A stretch of DNA of 64,000 bases, taken from Panulirus ornatus. Lineage: Eukaryota > Arthropoda > Malacostraca > Decapoda > Palinuridae. The notes under the pieces are model-generated. The model saw only the letters and a list, made by a program, of their open reading frames with translations. It was not told where the DNA came from and did not search any database. Shown one piece after another: positions 28,883-41,606 of the stretch. The DNA is taken from the NCBI RefSeq assembly GCF_036320965.1, contig NC_092241.1, positions 22,367,517 through 22,431,516 on the forward strand, given 5' to 3'. Each line of letters opens with the position of its first letter. The stretch's first letter is position 1. The translations under genes were made by a program, and so were the position numbers.

Positions 28883-29520
28883 GCAAATCTTGACATATGC
28901 AGTCAAAGGCCAGGTTGTCATATCCAAGGTCAAGGGTCGTGCCATCGAGCATAAAGATTGCACCACCGTTATCATAGGCAGTGTCGTCGACCTCAAGGGT
29001 TGTAGCACGTGTTCCGAGGTTCGGGTCATTAAGCTAAAGAGTCGAACCATTGAACTTTAGTGTCTCGTCGTGAATACTGACTGCTGCACGAACATGCTGA
29101 TGATGGTCTTACCGTTGTGCAATGAAGCTCAAATATCACATCGTCATGCCCAGTGGTCGTATCTGTGTTTCAAGTATACAATCATCATAGTCAAGTTTAT
29201 CGAGTCAGTCCTACACTGGGTCAACGGTCAATAAGCCAATGAAATTATACATTGTATTAACATATGATTAATGAAAGTAATATTTTACATGTGTATTTTT
29301 AATCATTACGATGTAGTCAGCGTCCGACTAATTGATGCTTAATTAAAAGTTACATAGATAGTTAAATCACTTTACTTGTTCAGAAAAAACAAAATAACTA
29401 TTTTTTGTTGTGGGATGGAGGAGTGGGTAGAGTGCTGGAGTGGGGGGGCTAAAACACGGCCGACAGATTTGGAATGTGGCGTACACGTAAATCCCAGCAA
29501 ATGCTCACAGCGGATCACCA
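28883..29520. other. Unassigned sequence
   Basis: The first 200 bp have a loose periodic look (CAAGGTCAAGGGTCG, then similar TCAAGGG pieces), perhaps a decayed minisatellite. The rest is A/T-rich unique DNA. I see no gene. Confidence 0.35.
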
Positions 29521-30184
29521 TCACAGCTGATGCATCGAGCTGATCCACAACCTGTATTATACATCCAGCTGATCCACATCCCATATTATACATCCAGCTG
29601 ATCCATAGCCCATATTATACATCCAGCTGATCCACACCCCATATTATACATCCAGCTGATCCATAACCCATATCACATCCAGCTGATCCATAACCCATAC
29701 GATACATCCAGCCGATCCATAATCCATATTATACATCCAGCTGATCCACAACCTGTATTATACATCCAGCTGATCCATAACCCATATGATACATTCAGCT
29801 GATCTATAGCCCATATTATACATCCAGCTGATCCATAACCCATATCATGCATCCTGCTGATCCATAAATTATAATGTGCATCCAGCTTATCCATAACACA
29901 TATTATGCACCCAGCTGATCCATAACCTGTATTATGCATCCAGCTGATCCACAGCTTGTATTAGCCATCCAGCTGATCCATAAACCATATCATACATCCA
30001 GCTGATCCATAATCCATATCATGCATCTCACTGATCCATAGAATATAATACGCATCGAGCTTATCCATAACCCATGTTTTACATCCAGCTGATCCATGCC
30101 CATATTATGCATCCAAATGATCCATAACCCATATCATGCAACCAGTTGATCCATATTATGCATCCATCTGATCCATATCCCATG
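29521..30184. repeat. 29-bp satellite, block 1 (about 22 units)
   Basis: The unit contains CATCCAGCTGATCCATAACC followed by CATATTATA. This variant is distinct from, but clearly related to, the satellite right of 33850. It ends at a minus-strand RTE insertion. Confidence 0.9.
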
Positions 30185-30397
30185 TATATATATATATTTT
30201 TTTTTTATTATACTTTGTCGCTGTCTCCCGCGTTTGCGAGGTAGCGCAAGGAAACAGACGAAAGAAATGGCCCAACCCCCACCCCCCATACACATGTATA
30301 TACATACGTCCACACACGCAATTATACATACCTACACAGCTTTCCATGGTTTACCCCAGACGCTTCACATGCCTTGATTCAATCCACTGACAGCACG

Positions 30398-30919
30398 TCA
30401 ACCCCGGTATACCACATCGCTCCAATTGACTCTATTCCTTGCCCTCCTTTCACCCTCCTGCATGTTCAGGACCCGATCACACAAAATCTTTTTCACTCCA
30501 TCTTTCCACCTCCAATTTGGTCTCCCTCTTCTCCTCGTTCCCTCCACCTCCGACACATATATCCTCTTGGTCAATCTTTCCCAACTCATTCTCTCCATGT
30601 GCCCAAACCACTTCAAAACACACTCTTCTGCTCTCTCAACCAAGTTCTTTTTATTTCCACACATCTCTCTTACCCTTACGTTACTCACTCGATCAAACCA
30701 CCTCACACCACACATTGTCCTCAAACATCTCATTTCCAGCACATCAATCCTCCTGCGCACAACTCTATCCATAGCCCACGCCTCGCAACCATACAACATT
30801 GTTGGAACCACTATTCCTTCAAACATACCCATTTTTGCTTTCCGAGATAATGTTCTCGACTTCCACACATTCTTCAAGGCTCCCAGAATTTTCGCCCCCT
30901 CCCCCACCCTATGATCCAC
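30398..30919 (-). CDS. RTE LINE polyprotein C-terminal fragment, 173 aa
   Basis: The frame starts [20 protein letters not shown] and contains [43 protein letters not shown] and [15 protein letters not shown] to the native stop. It continues the RT fragment at 30926-31864 across a point change that gives a stop in the EAEVDHRV codons. Confidence 0.83.
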   Translation of the reverse strand: MDHRVGEGAKILGALKNVWKSRTLSRKAKMGMFEGIVVPTMLYGCEAWAMDRVVRRRIDVLEMRCLRTMCGVRWFDRVSNVRVREMCGNKKNLVERAEECVLKWFGHMERMSWERLTKRIYVSEVEGTRRRGRPNWRWKDGVKKILCDRVLNMQEGERRARNRVNWSDVVYRG

Positions 30920-30925
30920 TTCCGC

Positions 30926-31864
30926 TTACATGGTTCCATCCGCTGCCAGATCCACTCCCAGATATCTAAAACACTTCACTTCCTCCAGTTTTTCTCCATT
31001 CATACTCACCTCCCAATTGACTTGACCCTCAACCCTACTGTACCTAATAACCTTGCTCTTATTCACATTTACTCTTAACTTTCTTCTTCCACATACTTTA
31101 CCAAACTCAGTCACCAGCTTCTGCAGTTTCTCACATGAATCAGCCACCAGCGCTGTATCATCAGCGAACAACAACTGACTCACTTCCCAAGCTCTCTCAT
31201 CCCCAACAGACTTCATACTTGCCCCTCTTTCCAAAACTCTTGCATTTACCTCCCTAACAACCCCATCCATAAACAAATTAAACAACCATGGAGACATCAC
31301 ACACCCCTGCCGCAAACCTACATTCACTGAGAACCAATCACTTTCCTCTCTTCCTACACGTACACATACCTTACATCCTCGATAAAAACTTTTCACTGCT
31401 TCTAACAACTTTCCTCCCACACCATATATTCTTAATACCTTCCACAGAGCATCTCTATCAACTCTATCATATGCCTTCTCCAGATCCATAAATGCTACAT
31501 ACAAATCCATTTGCTTTTCTAAGTATTTCTCACATACATTCTTCAAAGCAAACACCTGATCCACACATCCTCTACCACTTCTGAAACCACACTGCTCTTC
31601 CCCAATCTGATGCTCTGTACATGCCTTCACCCTCTCAATCAATACCCTCCCATATAATTTACCAGGAATACTCAACAAACTTATACCTCTGTAATTTGAG
31701 CACTCACTCTTATCCCCTTTGCCTTTGTACAATGGCACTATGCACGCATTCCGCCAATCCTCAGGCACCTCACCATGAGTCATACATACATTAAATAACC
31801 TTACCAACCAGTCAATAATACAGTCACCCCCTTTTTTAATAAATTCCACTGCAATACCATCCAA
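30926..31864 (-). CDS. RTE LINE reverse transcriptase fragment, 312 aa
   Basis: The frame begins [13 protein letters not shown] at the truncation point and runs through [68 protein letters not shown] and the intact [11 protein letters not shown] box. It ends at LAADGTM, where the frame of the C-terminal part (30398-30919) begins after a sequence change (GCTTACATGG versus GCTTCCATGG in other copies gives the stop). The sequence is very close to the 565-residue frame at 11165-12862, so both come from a recent common source. Confidence 0.87.
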   Translation of the reverse strand: MDGIAVEFIKKGGDCIIDWLVRLFNVCMTHGEVPEDWRNACIVPLYKGKGDKSECSNYRGISLLSIPGKLYGRVLIERVKACTEHQIGEEQCGFRSGRGCVDQVFALKNVCEKYLEKQMDLYVAFMDLEKAYDRVDRDALWKVLRIYGVGGKLLEAVKSFYRGCKVCVRVGREESDWFSVNVGLRQGCVMSPWLFNLFMDGVVREVNARVLERGASMKSVGDERAWEVSQLLFADDTALVADSCEKLQKLVTEFGKVCGRRKLRVNVNKSKVIRYSRVEGQVNWEVSMNGEKLEEVKCFRYLGVDLAADGTM

Positions 31865-31867
31865 ACC

Positions 31868-33015
31868 AAAATGAAAGAAGAAAGTTAAGAGTAAATGTGA
31901 ATAAGAGCAAGGTTATTAGGTACAGTAGGGTTGAGGGTCAAGTTAATTGGGAGGTAAGTTTGAATGGAGAAAAACTGGAGGAAGTAAAGTGTTTTAGATA
32001 TCTGGGAGTGGATCTGGCAGCGGGTGGAACCATGGAAGCGGAAGTGAATCATAGGGTGGGGGAGGGGGCGAAAATTCTGGGAGCTTTGAAGAATGTTTGG
32101 AAGTCGAGAACAATATCTCGGAAAGCAAAAATGGGTATGTTTGAAGGAATAGTGGTTCCAACAATGTTGTATGGGTGCGAGGCGTGGGCTATGGATAGAG
32201 TTCTGCGCAGGAGGGTGGATGTGCTGGAAATGAGATGTTTGAGGACAGTATGTGGTGTGAGGTGGTTTGATCGAGTAAGTAATGTAAGGGTGAGAGAGAT
32301 GTGTGGAAATAAAAAGAGTGTGGTTGAGAGAGCAGAAGAGGGTGTTTTGAAATGGTTTGGTCACATGGAGAGAATGAGTTGGGAAAGATTGACCAAGAGG
32401 ATATACGTGTCAGAGGTGGAGGGAACGAGGAGAAGTGGGAGACCAAATTGTAGGTGGAAAGATGGAGTGAAAAAGATTTTAAGTGATCGGGACCTGAACA
32501 TGCAGGAGGGTGAAAGGCGTGCAAGGAATAGAGTGAATTGGAACGATGTGGTATACATGGGTCGACGTGCTATCAATGGATTGAACCAGGGAATGTGAAG
32601 CGTCTGGGGTAAACCATGGAAAGTGTGTGGGGCCTGGATGTGGAAAGGGAGCTGTGGTTTCGGTGCATTATTACATGACAGCTAGAGACTGAGTGTGAAC
32701 GAATGGGCCCTTTGGTGTCTTTCCTAGCGCTACCTCGTGCACATGAGGGGGGAGGGGGTTGTTATTCCATGTGTGGCGAGGTGGCGATGGGAACAAATAA
32801 AGGCAGACAGTATGAATTATGTACATGTGTATATATGTATATGTTTGTGTGTGTATATATATGTGTACATTAAGATGTATAGGTATGTATATTTGCCTGT
32901 GTGGAAGTGCATGTATATACATGTGTATGTGGGCGGGTTGGGCCATTCTTTCGTCTGTTTCCTTGCGCTACCCCGCTAACGCGGGAGACAGCGACAAAGC
33001 AAAATAAATAAATAA
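31868..33015 (+). mobile_element. RTE LINE 3' part (+), long 3' UTR type
   Basis: A plus-strand copy beginning at GAAAGAAGAAAGTTAAGAG (the [13 protein letters not shown] codons), with the C-terminal domain to 32598 and a long-type 3' UTR to about 33010 ending CAGCGACAAAGCAAAATAAA. Its 5' end directly abuts the 5' end of a minus-strand copy. Confidence 0.9.
31897..32598 (+). CDS. RTE LINE polyprotein C-terminal fragment, 233 aa
   Basis: The longest C-terminal fragment: [70 protein letters not shown] and [15 protein letters not shown]. It then extends past the usual stop position (RRAINGLNQGM) because the TGA of other copies is a sense codon here. It starts downstream of the catalytic box and so has no RT activity. 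Confidence 0.85.
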   Translation: MNKSKVIRYSRVEGQVNWEVSLNGEKLEEVKCFRYLGVDLAAGGTMEAEVNHRVGEGAKILGALKNVWKSRTISRKAKMGMFEGIVVPTMLYGCEAWAMDRVLRRRVDVLEMRCLRTVCGVRWFDRVSNVRVREMCGNKKSVVERAEEGVLKWFGHMERMSWERLTKRIYVSEVEGTRRSGRPNCRWKDGVKKILSDRDLNMQEGERRARNRVNWNDVVYMGRRAINGLNQGM

Positions 33016-33850
<835 letters not shown>

Positions 33851-34849
33851 CCATCAACCAACTGATGGGCCTGGCTGATCCATATACCAGCTGATGCACC
33901 TGGTTGATCCATAACCAAGCTGATGCATCCAGCTGATCAAAATCTCAACTTATGCACCCAGCTGATCCATAGCCTAGCTGATGCAAACAGTTAACCCATA
34001 TCCCAACTGAATGCGGCCTACTGATCCACATCAGCTGATGCATCCATTGATCCATATTCAAGCTGATGAATTCAAAAGACACACATCCCAGCTGATTTAT
34101 TCAACTGACCCGCAGCCCAGCTGATGTATCCCGTTGATCCATAACCCAGCCGATGCTCCCAGCTCATCCATAACCCAGTTGATGCATCTCACTGATCTAT
34201 ATCACAGCTGATGTACCCAGCTGATCCTTATCCCTGCTATTGTATCTAGCTGCTCCATATCCTAGTTGATGCACCCAGCTGATCCATAAACCAGCTGACG
34301 CATCCAGCTAATCCATATCGTAACTGATGCATAGAGCTGATCCATATTCTAGAAGATGCATTCAAGCTAATCCTTCTACCAACTAATGAGCCTGGCTGAT
34401 CCATATCCCAGCTGATGTACCTGGCTGATCCATATCGCTGCTGGTGCACCCAGCTGCTCCAGATCCCAGCCGATGCACCCACCTGATTCATCTCTCAACT
34501 GATAAGATTGGTTGATTCATATCCGAGCTGATGTACCTGGCTGATCTATAACCCAGCTGATGCATCCAGCTGATCCATATCTCAAGTGATGCATCAAGCT
34601 CATCCATATCACCCAGCTGAGCCATATCGAAGATGATGCACCTAACTGATCCATATCCTAGCTGAAGCAATCAGCTAATCCATATCCCAACTGATCCATT
34701 GGGTGCAGCCAACTGATCCATATCAGTTGATGCATCCAAATGATCCATATCATAGCTAATGGACCCACCTGATCCTTATCCCTGCTGATGCACCTAGCTG
34801 CTCCATATCCCAGCTGGTGCACCTATTTGATCCATAACCCAGCTGATGC

Positions 34850-37650
34850 ATCCAACTGATTCATATCGTAGCTGATACATAGAGCTGATCCGTATTCCAA
34901 CTGCTACACCCAGCTGATCCATCAACCAACTGATGAGCCTGGCTGATCCATATACCAGTTGATGCACCTGGCTGATCCATGACCCAGCTGAGGCATTCAG
35001 TTCATCCATATCCCAGCTAATGCATCCAACTGATTCATAACCCATCTAATGTATCCAAGTAATCCATATCTCAGCTGATGCATCAAGCTAATCCATAACC
35101 TAGCAAATACACATATCTGATCCTTATCCCATCTGATGCTCCTATTTGGTCTATACCCCAGCTAATATATCCATGTGATAAAAACCCAGCTGATGCACCT
35201 ACCTGATCTATATCCTAGCTGATGCACCTAGCTCATCCATGTCCCAGCTAATACACCTGTCTGATTCATATCCCATCTGATGAATCCAACTCATGCACCC
35301 ACTTGATCCATACCCTAGCTAATGCAACCAACTGATCCACATCAGCAGATGCATATATTTGACCCATTTTCCAGCTGATGCATTCAGCAGCTCCATATCC
35401 CAGCTCATACATCCAACCGATCCATATGCCAACTCATGTATCCAACTGATCCACATCTCAGATGATGCATCCAGCTTACCCATATCCCAGCTGATTCATT
35501 CAACTGACACACATTCCAACTGATGCACTGAAAAATCCAAATCCCAGCCGATGCATCAAACTGATCGACATTTCAGCTAATGCATCCAGCTGATCCATGT
35601 TTAGGCTGATGCATCCAACAGGTCCATACCCCAGCAGATGCATCCAACTGATCCATATTCCACTTGATGCATCCAACTGATCCATATCCCAACTGATGCA
35701 TCCAGCTTACCCATATCCTAGCTGATACATCCAACTGATCCATAACCCAGCTGATGCATCCACCTGATCCATATCGATGTATCCTATTGATTCATATCCA
35801 TATCCTGATACATTCAACTGATTCATATGCCAGCTCATGCATCTAACTGATCCACATTCCAGCTGATGCATCAGGTTTACCCATATTCCAACTGATGCTT
35901 CCAACAAATCCATATCCTAGCTGATGCATCCAATTGATCCATATCCAACCTGATGCATCCAGCTGGTTCGCATCCCAACTGATGCATCCAGCTTACCCAT
36001 ATCTCACCTGAAGTATACGACTGATCCATATCTCAGCTGATGCATCTAACTGATCCATATCCGAGGTAATATATCCAAATGATCCATATCCCAGAAGATT
36101 CAACCGTCAAACCCATATCCCAGCTGATGCTTCCAACTGATCCACATCCCAGCTGATTCATCTGGCTGACCCAAGTCACAGCTGATGCATCCAACTGATC
36201 CGCTTCGCAACTGATATATTCAGTTGATGCATCCAAATGATCCACATCCCGGCTGATTTAAGTGATCCATATCTCAGCTGATGCATCCAGCTGATACATA
36301 TCCCAGATGATGCATGTAGCTGATCCGTATCCTAGATAATTCAACCACCTGATCCTTATCCAAGCTGATGCAACCAACTGATCCATAACGCAACTGATGC
36401 TGATCCAAATATAGACCGATGCATCCAACTGAACAATATCCCAGCTGAAGCATCCATCCAGCTGATACATATCTCAGCTGATGTGTCCAAATAATTCATA
36501 TCACATCCTATACATTCTGCTGATCCATATCCCGGCTGATGCATCCAACTGATTCACATCCCGGCTGATGCAACCAACTGAGCCACATCCCACCTTATGC
36601 ATCCAACTAATCCACATACCAGGCGGTGCATCCAACAGATCAATATCCCAGTTTATGCATCCATCCAGTATATCCATATCTCAGCTGATGTGTCCAAGTT
36701 ATCCATAATTCACCTGATCCTCCCAGCTGATCCATAATCCAGCTGATGCATCCAACTGATCCATATCACAGCAGATGCACCCAGCTGATCCTCATCCCTG
36801 ATGATGCATTTAGCTGCTCCATATCCCAGCTGATGCACCCAGTTGATCCTTGACCAAGCTGATGCATTCAGTCGATCCATATCATAGCTTATACATAGAG
36901 CTGATCCATATTCCAGCTGCTACACCCAGCTGATCCATCAACCAGCTGATGAGCCTGCCTGATCCATATCTCCGCCGAAGCACCTGGCTATCAATATCTC
37001 TGATGAAGCTCCTAGCTGCTCCACATCCAGCTGATGTAACCAGCTGATCCAAATCCCAGATGATGAACCTGGCTGATATATATCCCAGCTCACGTGACTG
37101 GCTTACTCATATCCCAGCTGATGAACCTGGCTGATTTATATTCCAGCTGATGCACCGAACTGATCCATCAACCAACAGATGAGCCTAGCTGATCCAAATC
37201 CCAGCTGAAGCTCCTGGCTATCGATATCTCTGCTGAAGCACCTAGCTGCTCCACATCCAGCTGATACAACCAGCTAATCCAACTCCTAGGTGATCAGCCT
37301 GGCTGACCTATATCCCAGCTCATGTAAGTGGCTGACCCATATCCCAACTGATGAACCTGGCTGATCTATATACCAGCTAATACACCTGGCTGATCCATAA
37401 CCCATCTGATGCATCCAGCTGATCAAAAACTCAACTGATGCACCCAGCTGATTCATCTCACCCAGCTGATCCATCTCACCCAGGTGATCCATGTACCAAC
37501 CGATGTACCCAGCTGATCCATATCCTAGGTGATGCAATCAGTTAACCCATATCCCAGCCGAATACAACCTACTGATCCACATCAGCTGATGCATCCATTG
37601 ATCCATATTCAACAGATGCATTCAAAAAGATAACACATCCCAGCTTAATT
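34850..37650. repeat. 2.8-kb tandem duplication in satellite, copy 1
   Basis: The part 36250-37620 recurs almost unchanged 2807 bp to the right (39057-40427). The part 34908-36250 recurs at about 37680-39056 but with many small indels. Boundaries are approximate because the background is itself repetitive. Confidence 0.85.
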
Positions 37651-40450
37651 TCAAAATGATCCGCAAGCCCCACAGATGATGCACCCAGCTGATCCATCAA
37701 CCAACGATAGCCTGGGCTGATCCAATACCAGTTATGCCAACCTGGCTTGATCCATGACCCCAGCCTGAGCATTCATTCATCATATCCCAGCTATTGCATC
37801 CAACGGATATCATGAACCCATCGAATGTACCAAGTAAATCCATATCTCAGCATGATGCAAGCTAATCCATAAACCTAGCAAATACACATATCTGATCCTT
37901 ATCCCAATCAGAGTCTCCTATTGGTCTATACCCCAGCTATATAACATGTGATAAAAAACCCAGCTGATGCACCTACTGATCTATATCCTAGCTGATGCAC
38001 CTAGCTTACATACCATGTCCCAAGCTAACAAACCTGTCTGATTCATATCCCATCTGAGTAAATTCCAACTCATGCACCCACTGATCCATACCCCTAGCTA
38101 ATGCAGGACAGACTGATTCCACATCAGCAGATGCAATAATATTGACCTGCCATTTTCCAGCTGATGCATTCAGCAGCTCCATATCCCAGCTCATACATCC
38201 AACCATCCATACCAACTCATGTATCCAACTGATCCACATCTCAGATGATGCATCCAGCTTACCCATATCCCAGCTGATTCATTCAACTGACACACTTTCC
38301 AACTGATGCACTGAAAAATCCTAATCCCAGCCGATGCATTCCAAACTGAATCGACATTTTCAGCTAATGCACCACTGATCCATGTTTAGGCTGATGCATC
38401 CAACAGTCCATACCCCAGCAGATCATCCAACTGATCCATATTCCAACGGTGAATGCATCCAACTGATTCCATATCCCAACTGATGCATCCATGCTTACCC
38501 ATATCCTAGCTGAATACATCCACTGATCCATAACCCCGCTGATGCATCCACCTGATCCATAATCGATAGGGTATCCAATTAGAGTCATATCCAGATCCTG
38601 ATACATTTCAATCAACTGATTCATATGCCAAGCCTCATGCTTCTAACTCTGATCCACATTCCAGCTGATGCATCAGGTTTTCCCCATATTCCAACCCTGA
38701 TGCGTCCAACAAATCACATATATCCTAGCCTGATGCATCCCAATTGATCCTATCCAACCTGATTCACCAGCTGGTCGCATCCCAACTGATGCATCATCTT
38801 AACCCAGATCCACCTGAAGTATACGACAGATCCATATCTCAGCTGATCATCTAACTGATCCATATCCGAGGTAATATATCCAAATGATCCATACCCAGAA
38901 GATTCAACCGTCAAACCATATCCCAGCTTAGATGCTTCCAACTGATTCCACATCCAGCTGTCCATCTGGCTTGAACCCCAAGTCACAGTGATGCATCCAA
39001 CTGATTCCCGCTTCGCATCTGATATATTCAGTTGATGCATCCAAATGATCCACATCCCGCCTGATTTAAGTGTCCATATCTCAGCTGATGCATCCAGCTG
39101 ATACATATCCCAGATGATGCATGTAGCTGATCCGTATCCTAGATAATTCAACCACCTGATCCTTATCCAAGCTGATGCAACCAACTGATCCATAACGCAA
39201 CTGATGCTGATCCAAATATAGACCGATGCATCCAACTGAACAATATCCCAGCTGAAGCATCCATCCAGCTGATACATATCTCAGCTGATGTGTCCAAATA
39301 ATTCATATCACATCCTATACATTCTGCTGATCCATATCCCGGCTGATGCATCCAACTGATTCACATCCCGGCTGATGCAACCAACTGAGCCACATCCCAC
39401 CTTATGCATCCAACTAATCCACATACCAGGCGGTGCATCCAACAGATCAATATCCCAGTTTATGCATCCATCCAGTATATCCATATCTCAGCTGATGTGT
39501 CCAAGTTATCCATAATTCACCTGATCCTCCCAGCTGATCCATAATCCAGCTGATGCATCCAACTGATCCATATCACAGCAGATGCACCCAGCTGATCCTC
39601 ATCCCTGATGATGCATTTAGCTGCTCCATATCCCAGCTGATGCACCCAGTTGATCCTTGACCAAGCTGATGCATTCAGTCGATCCATATCATAGCTTATA
39701 CATAGAGCTGATCCATATTCCAGCTGCTACACCCAGCTGATCCATCAACCAGCTGATGAGCCTGCCTGATCCATATCTCCGCCGAAGCACCTGGCTATCA
39801 ATATCTCTGATGAAGCTCCTAGCTGCTCCACATCCAGCTGATGTAACCAGCTGATCCAAATCCCAGATGATGAACCTGGCTGATATATATCCCAGCTCAC
39901 GTGACTGGCTTACTCATATCCCAGCTGATGAACCTGGCTGATTTATATTCCAGCTGATGCACCGAACTGATCCATCAACCAACAGATGAGCCTAGCTGAT
40001 CCAAATCCCAGCTGAAGCTCCTGGCTATCGATATCTCTGCTGAAGCACCTAGCTGCTCCACATCCAGCTGATACAACCAGCTAATCCAACTCCTAGGTGA
40101 TCAGCCTGGCTGACCTATATCCCAGCTCATGTAAGTGGCTGACCCATATCCCAACTGATGAACCTGGCTGATCTATATACCAGCTAATACACCTGGCTGA
40201 TCCATAACCCATCTGATGCATCCAGCTGATCAAAAACTCAACTGATGCACCCAGCTGATTCATCTCACCCAGCTGATCCATCTCACCCAGGTGATCCATG
40301 TACCAACCGATGTACCCAGCTGATCCATATCCTAGGTGATGCAATCAGTTAACCCATATCCCAGCCGAATACAACCTACTGATCCACATCAGCTGATGCA
40401 TCCATTGATCCATATTCAAGCTGATGCATTCAAAAGATACACATCCCAGC
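37651..40450. repeat. 2.8-kb tandem duplication in satellite, copy 2 (noisy first half)
   Basis: The first half (about 37610-39065) has an indel roughly every 10-30 bases relative to copy 1, with doubled and dropped letters. The second half is essentially identical to copy 1. The change is abrupt at about 39065. Confidence 0.82.
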
Positions 40451-41289
40451 TAATTTCTAAATGATCCGCAGCCCAGATGATGCACCCAGCTGATCCATAA
40501 CCCAGGCGATGCTCCCAGCTCATCCATAACCCAGTTGATGCATCTAACTGATGCACCCAGATGATCCTTATCCCTGCTGATGCATCTAGCTGCTCTATAT
40601 CTCAGTTGATGCACCCAGCTGATCCATAACCCAGCTTAAGCATCCAGCTAATCCATGTCGTAGCTGATGCATAGAGCTGATCCATATTCTAGAAGATGCA
40701 CCCAAGCTAATTCTTCTACCAACTGATGAGCCTGGCTGATCCATATCCCAGCTGATGCACCTAGCTGATCCATATCGCTGCTGGTGCACACAGCTGCTCC
40801 ACATCCCAACCGATGCACACAGTTGATTAATCTCTCAGCTAATAAGCATGGTTGATCCATATCTCAACTGCTATACCTGGCTGATCTATGACCCAGCTGA
40901 TGCATCCAGCTGATCCATATCTCAAGTGATGCATCAAGCACATCCATATCACCCAGCTGAAACCAACAGATCCGCATTAGCTGATGCATCCAGTTGATCC
41001 ATAATCTAGCTGATGCACCTAGCTGATGAACCCAGCTGATGCAGCCAGCAGATGCATATCCAAGCTTATGCATGCAACTAATCCACAACCTAGCCAATGC
41101 AAGTATCTGATCCATATCCCATCTGATCCTCCTATCTGATCCATATCCTAGATGATGCACCTAGTTTACCCATGTCATAGCTGAGACACCTACCTGATCC
41201 ATATACCACCTGATGAGTCCAAGTGATCCATATCTAACCTGATGCATCAAACTGGTCCAAATCCCGCCTGATGCATCCAGCTTACCAAT

Positions 41290-41541
41290 CTTTTTCTTTC
41301 TTTCATACTATCCGCCATTTCCCGCGTTAGCGAGGTAGCGTTAAGAACAGAGGAGTGGGCCTTTGAGGGAATATCCTCACCTGGACCCTAACTCTGTTCC
41401 TTCTTTTGGAAAATAAAAAAAAAAAAAGCGAGAGGGGAGGATTTCCAGCCCCCCCCCCCCCGCTCCCTCCCGTTTTAGCCGCCTTCTACGACACGCAGGG
41501 AATACGTGGGAAGTATTCTTTCTCCCCTATCCCCAGAGATA
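41290..41541 (-). mobile_element. Short RTE-derived element with 11-bp target duplication
   Basis: A complete 252-bp unit flanked by the direct repeat AGCTTACCAAT (41279-41289 and 41542-41552) and inserted in the 29-bp satellite. In minus-strand sense it begins TATCTCTGGGGATAGGGGAG and ends CATACT-complement followed by a GAAAGAAAGAAAAAG tail. The target duplication shows that this short unit moves as a discrete element. The internal A-run and C-run are probably length-variable. Confidence 0.92.
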
Positions 41542-41606
41542 AGCTTACCAATATCCTAGCTAATATATCCAACTGATTCAATTTCAGCTGATGCATCTAA
41601 CTCATT

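Larger units (their letters stand above)
30190..31867 (-). mobile_element. RTE LINE 3' part (-), short 3' UTR type
   Basis: A minus-strand copy with a short-type 3' UTR (30190-30395), the C-terminal domain (30398-30919) and the RT (30926-31864). A single-base difference splits the frame at the LAADGTM codons (about 30925). Its truncated 5' end (AGLDG codons) is fused directly to a plus-strand RTE copy at about 31868. The left side abuts satellite block 1. Confidence 0.9.
33851..41278. repeat. 29-bp satellite, block 2
   Basis: Long array of a 29-bp unit made of two similar halves, CCCAGCTGATGCAT and CCAACTGATCCATAT. Units vary by about 10-25 % with occasional single-base indels. The minus strand gives many open frames of 60-175 codons with a 29-codon period (MDQLDAS, then GIWISWMHQLGYG-like), because the unit rarely produces stops on that strand. 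None is likely to be a gene. Confidence 0.95.

Noticed and set aside
29400..29520. tRNA-derived SINE (GTGGGTAGAGTGCTGG looks like an A box)
   Set aside because: No matching B box at the right distance and no cloverleaf that I can fold; a single copy only.
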